Positions 56,769 through 64,000 of a stretch of 64,000 nucleotides of DNA are shown here, in pieces (within the stretch, counting starts at the first letter, position 1; every line of letters begins with the position of its first letter). The stretch comes from Monomorium pharaonis (lineage: Eukaryota; Arthropoda; Insecta; Hymenoptera; Formicidae). The position numbers and the translations under genes were made by a program. The DNA lies in contig NC_050473.1 in assembly GCF_013373865.1 (NCBI RefSeq), forward strand, positions 22,451,252 through 22,515,251. Reading direction: 5' to 3'. Below the pieces are notes generated by a model. The model saw only the letters and a program-made list of their open reading frames with translations. It did not search any database and was not told the origin of the DNA.

Positions 56769-56883
56769 GGAGCTGCAGCGTCACAATCACGCGATGGAAA
56801 GTCGCGGAGTGTATCTCGCCCCGTACCAAGGTGGGCGAGGGCTGTACTTCGCCCCGTACAAGTATGGAAAAGGTGTAAAATAA

Positions 56884-57261
56884 AAAAAAAACATCAAAGA
56901 AACGTTAAAAATACCCACGGGTGCGACGACGAATGTACAATTATTGCAACTGGCTATTCGTATGCGTATTCCATATTTCAGAGAAGTGTTTATGCGTAAC
57001 GCGTTACCAATGAGCGGTGTGCGTCTAAATGAGAGCGGTATCGTAAACCTAGGCGATGTAACGAGTCCTGGTACTCATTGGGTAGCGTACGCAAAGAGGA
57101 AAAATCGCGTTGTGTATTTCGACAGTTTCGGCAATCTTAGACCGCCTAGAGAACTGGTGCGATACTTTGGGAACAATGTAACAACGATGGAGTATAACTA
57201 AACGTCTTACCAAACCTATGATCAGAGTATCCGTGGACAACTTTGCCTGCTATTTTTATAA
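56884..57261 (+). pseudogene. Adenain-like cysteine protease (PRO), inactivated
   Basis: It would cleave capsid precursors during virion maturation. The frame opens right after the TAA at 56881 and has no ATG before ETLKIPTGATTNVQLL. Conserved parts are IRMRIPYFREVFMRN, then SPGTHWVAYAK with the catalytic His, and VVYFDSFGNLRPP with the acidic residue. TAA at 57199-57201 interrupts it. The last part reads YQTYDQSIRGQLCLLFL to TAA 57259. In the family the residue before Gly-Gln is the catalytic Cys; here it is Arg (CGT at 57232-57234). Missing start, internal stop and nucleophile loss together mean a dead enzyme. Confidence 0.82.
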
Positions 57262-57311
57262 TCGATTTAAAGACTGACATTGCGCTGTTTAAACTCAGTA
57301 TTCGTTCAAAC

Positions 57312-58061
57312 ATGTCGATGACGCTTATGCTGAGCGGCAAAAGCAGCATCTTCGCGGCTAGGTACTCTCCGGCCATAGATTTGAGTGACGACTACTACGA
57401 GCTAGGTCTAGCGATCTTTGAAACATATAACACGATACCGAACGTGAATGCTTCGAACAATAAATTTTACTTTGGCAAAGACAACGTGGAGATTACGATT
57501 CCCGAGGGATCGTACGAGCTGCATGCCATAAATGAATTTTTGAAACGCGAAATTTCGCAAATACGTCCGCACGGTGACATCGCGATTAAAGTCAATAATG
57601 GTGGAGATGAAGACAGAGAATACCCGATAACGATTCGTGCAAACTATAATACGATGAGATGTGAGATCAAATGTGCCTATAAAATAAACTTTGGTAAACC
57701 CAACAACATCGGCTCGCTGTTGAGATTCACGTCGAAGCGTATATTGGAACCGCGAATATGGCACGAGTCGGACGTGTCGATCAACATAATGAATGTGAAC
57801 ATTATCCGCGTAGAGTGCAACGTGACCGCGGGTGCGTACAGCAACGACAAAAGCGTGCACACGATAGACGAGTTTTCATCGAATGTGCCGCCTGGATATA
57901 AGATCTCGGAAAGACCGTCGCAAATCATTTACCTGCCGATCATTGTGCGAAGCGTTATGGATCTGACGATACGCGTTGTCGATCAGAACGGACGATTGGT
58001 TGATTTTCGAGGAGAAGAAATCACCGTCAGATTGCACGTGCAACGACGGCTGCAACGATAA
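57312..58061 (+). CDS. Penton-like (minor capsid, jelly-roll) protein
   Basis: A 249-residue intact frame from ATG 57312 (MSMTLMLSGKSSIFAARYSP). Beta-rich throughout, with the landmarks YYELGLAIFETYNTIPN, NNKFYFGKDNVEITIPEG, a Gly/Asp turn region and PPGYKISERPSQIIYLPI. The C-terminus (DLTIRVVDQNGRLVDFRG, then ITVRLHVQ) is the strand pattern I associate with the Polinton minor capsid/penton. It would occupy the icosahedral vertices. It lies between the protease and the major capsid gene, the normal place. An upstream TTG at 57243 extends the frame through sequence of the protease tail and is not the start. Confidence 0.8.
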   Translation: MSMTLMLSGKSSIFAARYSPAIDLSDDYYELGLAIFETYNTIPNVNASNNKFYFGKDNVEITIPEGSYELHAINEFLKREISQIRPHGDIAIKVNNGGDEDREYPITIRANYNTMRCEIKCAYKINFGKPNNIGSLLRFTSKRILEPRIWHESDVSINIMNVNIIRVECNVTAGAYSNDKSVHTIDEFSSNVPPGYKISERPSQIIYLPIIVRSVMDLTIRVVDQNGRLVDFRGEEITVRLHVQRRLQR

Positions 58062-58073
58062 CGTAAACGTGAA

Positions 58074-58269
58074 ATGCTCGTACTGAACGCATCGGAACGG
58101 GCGAGAAGAATAAACATCTTTACGACGAAAGCACTAACGTTACAAAAGTCATCCGATATTCCTGCTATACCTTTGGGTAATATTCTGTCATCAGACTTCC
58201 AAGAAAAAGAGGCTTACCGTGTCAAACGTTGAATTTTTAAAATCTCTGGGATTTGTGGTGCGACAATGA
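58074..58269 (+). pseudogene. Short linker ORF between penton and capsid genes
   Basis: MLVLNASERARRINIFTTKA opens at 58074, 12 bases after the penton stop, and ends at TGA 58230. The adjacent frame continues with SNVEFLKSLGFVVRQ to a TGA at 58267 that overlaps the capsid ATG (58266). It is probably one small gene of about 65 codons with a single shift. Function unknown. Confidence 0.5.
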
Positions 58270-59466
58270 CTAGCATTTTAAATGTTGAGGACAAGCCCAT
58301 CTTTGACGATCGCATCGTCAAGATCGCGACTCACACATATAATCCGTTCGCCAACACAACGTTCGAATACAGCGATGAGATAAGAATACCTATACAACAG
58401 CAAGATTTATACACGTTACCATCGGAAAGTTTTTTATACATTGAGGGAAAACTTACGATAAAAAAACCAGCTGAGGGATCTGATGTGACATTGGGAAATA
58501 ATTGCATTGCGTTCATGTTCGATGAGATTTGATACGAGCTCAACGGTGTGGAGATTGATCGCAACAGAAACGTTGGAATAACCAGCTCTCTCAAGAACTA
58601 TGTAACTATGTCATCCGACAGAAGCGTAATCGCAAGGAACGCCGGCTGGGATCCATGGAATCCCCCGAACGGATATTTTAATTTTTGTGTACCACTCAAC
58701 ATGCTACTGGGATTTTGCAAAAATTACAGACGCGTGGTGATTAACGCCCGTCATGAGTTGATCTTGATACGCGCGCGCAACGACAACAATTGTTTAGTTG
58801 GTGAACCGACGAGAGAGCCTGAAATTGAATTATTCAAAGTACAGTGGCGAATGCCACACGTACTGCTGAACGAGATAAATAAACTGTCGATGTTGCGTGC
58901 TCTCGAAAGTGGACGATATCTGAGCATGGCTTTTCGTTCATGGGATCTGTAGGGGGTTTCCGCTGTTGCAACGCACAACCCAACATTCGTGGGCCATTAA
59001 GATTGCTACTTAACTCGAAAAGCCACGATATATCATTTTCGCTCTGCAAGCCGGTTGGAAGAACGTCATGCTCGAGAACGCGAGTCGATTCGATCATTGC
59101 AAATTGACAAACGTAAAACTATATCTAAACTCGGAATGTTATCCGTATGACGATATGAATCTGGATTTTGCAAAAAATAAATGGTCGATTCTCTACGACA
59201 CATACACACGTTTCTGTAAAACCTATTACGGATATGATTATCTCGAGCCGAATCAAACTGTCACAACTTTTCGGCAAAAAGGCCCGTTCGTAATCATCGA
59301 TTGCTCTCGACAAAATGAATCGGTCAAAAGCGCGACCGTGGATGTGCGCTTAGAGTTTGAATGCAAAGAGAACGTACTCGCGAGCGCCACCGCGTACTGT
59401 CTTATCATACACGATCGCGTGGTTCAGTACAACCCATTGACCAACGTTGTGCGTAAAATCACCTAA
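58266..59466 (+). pseudogene. Major capsid protein (double jelly-roll type), disrupted
   Basis: Forms the capsid shell in Polintons and adintoviruses. It starts MTSILNVEDKPIFDDR, then has IRIPIQQQDLYTLPSESFLY and a beta-strand IEGKLTIKKP. TGA at 58530-58532 interrupts EI-stop-YELNGVEIDRNR. The frame continues through SSLKNYVTMSSDRS, GWDPWNPPNGYFNFCVPLNM and FKVQWRMPHVLLNEINKL to a TAG at 58950. Downstream, after a frame change, comes ENASRFDHCKLTNVKLYLNS, YPYDDMNLDF and a final jelly-roll strand set ending at 59466. Total about 400 codons, somewhat short but within reach of the family. The two-domain beta pattern is inferred, not modelled. Confidence 0.8.
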
Positions 59467-59575
59467 GTGTACCGCCATACTTTTCTCCTGAAATCAATTT
59501 GGAGACGGTATATAAATCTACAATGCATCGAAGGTCGAACGCAGTCTTCTCGATTACCTATACAGAGACACCGTC

Positions 59576-60073
59576 ATGTCCGTACCAACGTTCGTGAACT
59601 TGCAAGGTTTTTTTGTTAGAGGAAAGTTTATTGTTAAGGAGTTTGCCGCTCTCGGAGATGGATTTGAACTTTCCCACTACATTTTTCGAAATTCCATGCC
59701 ATGACATCGACTCAACAACGCCGACAAACGTCAGGCATTGTGGTTGCTTACGCATCATCATGGATTACAATGGAATGATGGAATAATTTTATATGACATG
59801 GCTAAGAAATTGATTACAACGACGCTGACTAAGAACGAAACATCGCCCGTCGTATACGTCAAAGGACACGACAAACGAAAGTGGTTGCAGAATTTACTCC
59901 TGGATGACGCGAGAGAAGACATATACGTTGAAAATATTGAGGCACACTATGAAGATATAGGATTTTTAAACGAGATGGATGTTACGCATACCTTACGTTG
60001 TACACAACATGTGACAAATTGCGCTTTACAAAATGTATTTAAAATATTTAATTGGTGGCATTGTCATAAATAA
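59576..60073 (+). pseudogene. Conserved Maverick-associated protein of unknown function
   Basis: MSVPTFVNLQGFFVRGKFIV opens at 59576, with SHYIFRNS; TGA at 59702-59704 interrupts. The same frame goes on with ALWLLTHHHGLQWNDG and LYDMAKKLITTTL, then VVYVKGHDKRKWLQNLLLDD and CALQNVFKIFNWWHCHK to 60073. The layout (beta-rich start with VNLQGF...FIVKE, HHGL.W...G, and NCALQNV.KIFNWW end) is one I have met in insect Maverick copies, and it has the feel of an RNase-H-like or nuclease fold. That fold is only a suggestion. One in-frame nonsense codon. Confidence 0.6.
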
Positions 60074-60436
60074 ATATATACTCTTTATCTAAATAAACAT
60101 ATATCTAAATATATCATTTTTTTCTTATTATCCCCATCCTTGCAATCTGTTTACGTTATTTTTCCGGTTTTTAACTTTCTTTCAGGTTCTTTTACGTTTA
60201 CATTTAACGTTTATTAGGTTCTTTACACTTTTTAGCGTTGTTTAACGTTCTTGTACGTTTGTTCACGTTCTTGTACGTTTGTTTACGTTCGTTCACGTTT
60301 TTTTTCATGTACGTTTCACATTAATTCACGTTCATTTATATTTGTTTCACATTCTTTTACATTTTACATTTAACATTTATTACGTTCTTTACGTTTTTTT
60401 TTTCACATACGTTTAACGTTCGTTCACGTTTATGTA

Positions 60437-61640
60437 CCCATACAGCACAAAGCTCCGATTAAGCTCCCAGGGAGTTCATTTTGCTGAGCTCCCGAGAAGC
60501 TTACAAAATTCGACAAAACAAGCTCCCAGGGAGTTCATTTTGCTGAGCTCCCGAGAAGCTTACAAAATTTGACAAAACAAGCTCCCAAAGAGTTCATTTT
60601 GCTGAGCTCCCGAGAAGCTTACAAAATTTGACAGAACAAGCTCCCAGGGAGTTCATTTTGCTGAGCTCCCGAGAAGCTTACAAAATTTGACAGAACAAGC
60701 TCCCAGGGAGTTCATTTTGCTGAGTTCCCGGGGAGCTTACAAAATTCGACAAAACAAGCTCCCAAGGAGTTTATTTTGCTGAGCTCCCGAGAAGCTTACA
60801 AAATTTGACAGAACAAGCTCCCAGGGAGTTCATTTTGCTGAGTTTCCGAGAAGCTTACAAAATTCGACAAAACAAGCTCTCAGGGAGTTCGTTTTGCTGA
60901 GTTTTTAAGAAGTTTACAAAATTTGACAAAACAAACTCCCAGAGATTGAACATATCGGGTAAATTAATGTACTGCATGTATAGTCATAAGCCGCGAGTAG
61001 TTCGCAAGATCACCACTAAGCGAAGGCACGGCGCTCTTCCTTCTCGTGAGAAAATTTACTCCAAAAGGCTTATAAAAGAAAACCATCACTCACGGCTTAC
61101 CTAGCAGTTAGTACTTCACTAGCAGCAAAGTGTAATATATATTGTTTTTGTTACACGAAGAGAGTTCGTGGGCCTTCGCAACTCAGAGAGAGCTTCCGAA
61201 AATTGAGAAAATATAAAAATAAAATTTTTTCCGGCAGCTCCAATGTCCGCTTTTAAGAACTCCCTGAGAGCTTTATTTAAGCTCGCAGGGAGTTCAGAAA
61301 TAATGTTTTAAGAACTCCCTGCGAGCTTCAAAATAATTCCCGTGAAGCTTTTATATAAGCTCCCTGATAGTTTCATCTAAGCTCTCAGGGAGCTCCCAAA
61401 AGCGGACATAAGAGCTCCCGGAAAGCTTATATAGAAATTTCCCGGGAATTACTTTGAAGCTCGCAGGGAACTCTTAAAACATGATTTATAAACTCCCTGC
61501 GAGTTCAAATGAAGCTCTCAAGGAGCTCTCAAAAGCGGACATAGCAGCTGCGGGCGAATCTTTTGGAAGCTTAAATGAAGCTTATGAAAAATTTTGTGAG
61601 CTCCTCGGGAGCTCCCTGGGAGCTCCCCGTGCTGTATGGG
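60437..61640. mobile_element. MITE family B, 1204 bp, with 6-bp target duplication TATGTA
   Basis: Terminal repeats CCCATACAGCAC (60437-60448) and GTGCTGTATGGG (61629-61640), flanked by TATGTA on both sides (60431-60436, 61641-61646). The left part holds eight units of about 61 bp (60465-60950) with AAGCTCCCAGGGAGTTCATT and GAGCTCCCGAGAAGCTTAC. The right part (61255-61620) has related AGCTCCC motifs in the other orientation. The middle holds a family-A MITE fragment and a promoter-like stretch. No transposase. Confidence 0.88.
61060..61150 (+). promoter_or_regulatory. Promoter-like sequence inside the MITE
   Basis: GGCTTATAAAAGAAAACCATC (61066) is a good TATA box. About 30 bases on is a CACGGCTTACCTAGCAGTTAG start-like region, and the surrounding 250 bases are not part of the repeats. 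No gene follows, so this may be a captured host promoter fragment. Confidence 0.3.
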
Positions 61641-62073
61641 TATGTACGTGAAACGAACGTAAATAAACGTGAACGTTAAACGTATGTGAAAAACGTAAAG
61701 TACGTAATAAACGTTAAATGTAAAACGTAAAAGAATGTGAAACAAATATAAATGAACGTGAACTAATGTGAAACGTACGTGAAAAAACGTGAACAAACGT
61801 TAAAAATACGTTTCACGTTCGTTCACATACGTTTAACGTTTGTTCACGTTTTACACTTAACGTTTTTTAATGTTCTTGTACGTTTATTTACATTCTCTTA
61901 GCATTTTTTACTTTTGAATCGAAACATGTTCGAGATTATTTCCCGAAGGAAGGATATTAAATTTCAACATTTGTGTCTCCCTTTCTTTGAAGAATTTTTC
62001 CCTCTCTTAAAAAAAATTTTCCCCCTCTACCGTAACTGGTAAGTCAGACTATTTTTCATACGATCAGTATTGT

Positions 62074-62866
62074 ATGACCTACTCGAACGAAATGTTCTCC
62101 GCCAAAGAAAGCAGCAGCAGTGGTACGAAACGTTGTTACGATACTATGTTGTGTGAGAAGAAATGTGACGTGTAAGTTTGATTTTTGTGAACTCTTATTT
62201 TTCAACATTTATATTATTACTTGTAAAATATTATTACTTTTATTTTTCAACATTTATATTATTACTTGTAAAATATTACTTTTATATTATTGCTTTTTCT
62301 ACAGTACTTTGTTGGAGTGTCGCGCGATTCGCATACTAAGCAGGCGATACCCGCTAACAAGTACATGGTACAAATATCTTAAGATTGGCATCAATGTTGG
62401 TCCACCTAGTTACGTGGAGATATCCATAGGAGATCATCGGGGGAACGAACTGATAATGTCTTTCAAAATGTGGAAGGGACTCTACGAGCAGCGACTGAAC
62501 GTTCTCAATCTCCTTCGGACTAATTACAAAAACGCAAACAACTTCATAAACGTTGGACCGTTAACGGCTAGAATTTGTATGATCAACGACGCCAACTTTA
62601 TACGTTTAGAATCTAACAACGTACGCATGATAATGACTGAGCCGACCATACGCTGTATGTTCGAGTTTGATGATTGTATCGAATTAACGTTTGATCGACT
62701 ATTTAAAATCGTCGATAATGTCGACATACAGTTTACGTGGTTCTCCAATATCGCGTCCAACATAACAAATCCTGATCAAATACCTAACGCGATACGCAGC
62801 AGTGACACTTTTGATAAACATCGGCTCGTCGATTGTGAGCTCCTAGCTTTAGCGTTTAATATGTAA
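62074..62866 (+). CDS. Maverick-associated protein with one intron, unknown function
   Basis: Exon 1, 62074-62171, starts MTYSNEMFSAKESSSSGTKR and ends with KKCDV. A GTAAGT donor at 62172 and TTTTTCTACAG acceptor at 62304 bound a 133-nt intron. Exon 2, 62305-62866, opens with TLLECRAIRILSRRYPL, then WYKYLKIGINVGPPSYVEIS, FKMWKGLYEQRLNVLNLLR, RICMINDANFIRLES and the end LVDCELLALAFNM. Splicing gives 219 residues with no stop. The frame also reads upstream through the intron, but that part is repetitive and Ile/Leu-rich, so I prefer the spliced model. I recall homologues in insect Mavericks but no function. The Glu/Cys/Arg core and beta pattern suggest a DNA-binding or structural protein. Confidence 0.7.
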
Positions 62867-62869
62867 GAA

Positions 62870-63500
62870 AAATTATTACATCTCTTTATATGTATAAATA
62901 TAAAAAAAAAAATAAATATTTGTAAAACTTATATTACTTGTTTTTTTCTTTATTTCATATATCTTTTTTTTTCCTTAATAAAAAAAAATATAGCAAACGA
63001 GAGCGTACACAATGAGTGAGTGAGCGAGTGAGCGTGCGGGAATATGTATGTAACGGGTGGGAGCGAGAGCGTGTGATGAGTGCGAGTGAGAGCGAGAACG
63101 TGCGATGGGTAAAAGCGATGAGTGAGAGCAAGAGCATGTGAGGAATGAGGGTGAGAGAGCGAACGAGATATATTGTTGGATGGGAAAGTGAAACTTGCAT
63201 TTTATATATATTTAATACATATATTTTTTTTTAATAATACATTATTTAATAATTAAATTCAAGTATATATTTTGTTAATTCCAAAACTTCATGATTTTTT
63301 ATCCATTAACGGTGGCATTCCAAATAATTGATCCCATACATCTGTCAATCCATATTCTCCATATGCATGGCTGGGAAAAAAATAAATTATTAATTAATTT
63401 CTTAATTTAACATTATATATATATATATATACTTTAAATATATATCTAAAAAAACTTACTTGATCAAGTTGTTCCATGTTTTCTTTTTTTTACAACGTCT
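62870..63500. other. Noncoding spacer with GAGCGAGAG-type low complexity
   Basis: 63000-63170 is purine-rich GAGTGAGAGCGAGA-like sequence, and 63410-63440 is a (TA)n run. No gene. CTCTCGTGCGCTCTCACTCT near 47255 is similar in the opposite sense and could be a subterminal counterpart, but the match is low complexity. Confidence 0.4.
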
Positions 63501-63502
63501 TT

Positions 63503-64000
63503 TTACTGTGTGCACACTGGGCACATATTGCATGGAATTAGCACGAACATAGGCTGTCTGCAATTCGAACAATACTTGCTATCCAGCCTACCAAACGCGT
63601 TAGTTACATGCTTGCGAAAGCTTGCGGTGCATTATTTGGAAATCTGTGTCTGCTATTCGCATTATACACTCAGCACATGCTGAATAAGTGCCTCCTGTTG
63701 TATAATAAAAATATATCGCACAATGTTTTGTACGCAAGGTTATCGTATTTATTTCTGCATGTGTTAGATGTTTCTCGAGAGTATCGTTAAATGCTTCACT
63801 GTGATCACTAGCATAATTGCTGTCCTCTGATATTACGCTTTCTTCATCCTCATCGTCCATCACATCCTCAAAGTTAACATCTATAATGTCGTCAGCATCG
63901 TCCACGATGACATCTTCCTCGTTATTTTGAACATTATCCACGATGTCTATCACATTATCCACGTCGTCCTCGATATCTACCACCATTGCATCGTTCGCGA
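63503..64000 (-). pseudogene. Acidic, Cys-rich (zinc ribbon-like) protein, partial and frameshifted
   Basis: The frame enters from the right edge (ATG candidate at 63986, though the frame is open upstream) with an extremely acidic Asp/Ile/Val-rich region of about 70 residues. Then come HLTHAEINTITLRTKHCAIY, FYYTTGGTYSACAECIMRI and TDFQIMHRKL. After a one-base shift near 63620, KHVTNAFGRLDSKYCSNC leads into a C-terminal cluster with spacing C-x2-C...C-x2-C-x2-C and a TAA at 63503. Two CxxC pairs followed by another cluster suggest a metal-binding domain. It lies on the strand opposite the 62 kb gene and probably belongs to the Polinton. Function unknown. Confidence 0.55.

Larger units (their letters stand above)
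60290..61800. repeat. ACGTTYACGTT-rich inverted repeat with a MITE at its centre
   Basis: 60290-60436 and 61641-61800 are inverted copies (for example TTCACATACGTTTAACGTTC against GAACGTTAAACGTATGTGAA). Similar but looser motifs extend to 60150 and 61900. The MITE at 60437-61640 occupies the symmetry point. Confidence 0.78.
46995..64000. mobile_element. Decayed Polinton/Maverick (adintovirus-like) element, right end outside the window
   Basis: Gene content defines it: protein-primed DNA polymerase B, chromodomain integrase, packaging ATPase, adenain-type protease, penton and major capsid proteins, with a PLA2-domain protein. The genes form two opposed blocks. The left border is placed where P-element coding similarity stops and a G-rich stretch starts. 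AGTAGTATAGAG at 46995 fits the AG start of Polintons, but no matching terminal repeat is visible because the element appears to run off the right edge. At 63503-64000 a further minus-strand gene is present. Nearly every large gene has stops or shifts. Within it lie a solo LTR (52616-53542) and a MITE (60437-61640). Confidence 0.85.

Noticed and set aside
60465..60950. Regular repeats that could be mistaken for a CRISPR array
   Set aside because: The units of about 61 bp follow head to tail with no variable spacers, lie inside a terminal-repeat-bounded MITE, and the genome is eukaryotic.

Overview
This is a eukaryotic, almost certainly insect, nuclear window. It is AT-rich and intron-bearing, and it is nearly saturated with transposable elements in different states of decay. 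The mix (a Polinton/Maverick, a P-element relative, hAT, piggyBac and pogo remnants, Gypsy-type LTR elements and long foldback MITEs) resembles ant genomes, but that placement is an inference. There are no bacterial operons, tRNA or rRNA genes, or CRISPR arrays. The only clear host coding sequence I can defend is one internal exon of a Ly6/uPAR (three-finger) protein on the minus strand at 25815-25979.

Layout. 0-7.5 kb holds a minus-strand Gypsy-type nucleocapsid/protease remnant, a C-terminal piece of an endogenous chuvirus-like glycoprotein, about 2 kb of roughly 700-bp AT-rich tandem repeat, and a truncated minus-strand LTR element with LTR, a primer-binding site matching tRNA-Leu, and gag. 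7.6-18.5 kb holds an inverted tandem-repeat structure, two broken copies of an arthropod multicopy protein (one split by a TTAA-flanked MITE), a plus-strand LTR element with gag and protease, and a pogo-type transposase pseudogene. 18.7-25.5 kb is a run of foldback elements, including a 2.24-kb near-perfect palindrome, plus a pogo-type MITE. 25.8-34.2 kb holds the Ly6 exon, a Gypsy-type protease ORF with its promoter/LTR region, and a piggyBac-derived foldback. 34.9-39.1 kb holds a SINE-like insertion and a three-level nest (a hAT element containing a MITE containing another MITE). 39.7-47.0 kb is a multi-exon P-element (THAP9-like) transposase pseudogene invaded by two solo LTRs and several MITEs.

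From about 47.0 kb to the right edge lies a decayed Polinton/Maverick (adintovirus-like) element. It carries a protein-primed type-B DNA polymerase with a 75-nt intron, a retroviral-like integrase with a chromodomain, a DUF8207-like protein, an A32-type packaging ATPase, a parvovirus-type phospholipase A2 protein, an adenain-like cysteine protease, a penton-like protein, a double-jelly-roll-type major capsid protein, and several conserved proteins of unknown function. Together these would make a self-replicating, self-integrating element able to form virions. In this copy the polymerase, integrase, protease, capsid and at least one unknown gene carry nonsense or frameshift lesions. The protease also appears to have lost its nucleophile, and the integrase is split by a 927-bp solo LTR with a 5-bp target duplication. 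The element is therefore a fossil, not an active virus.
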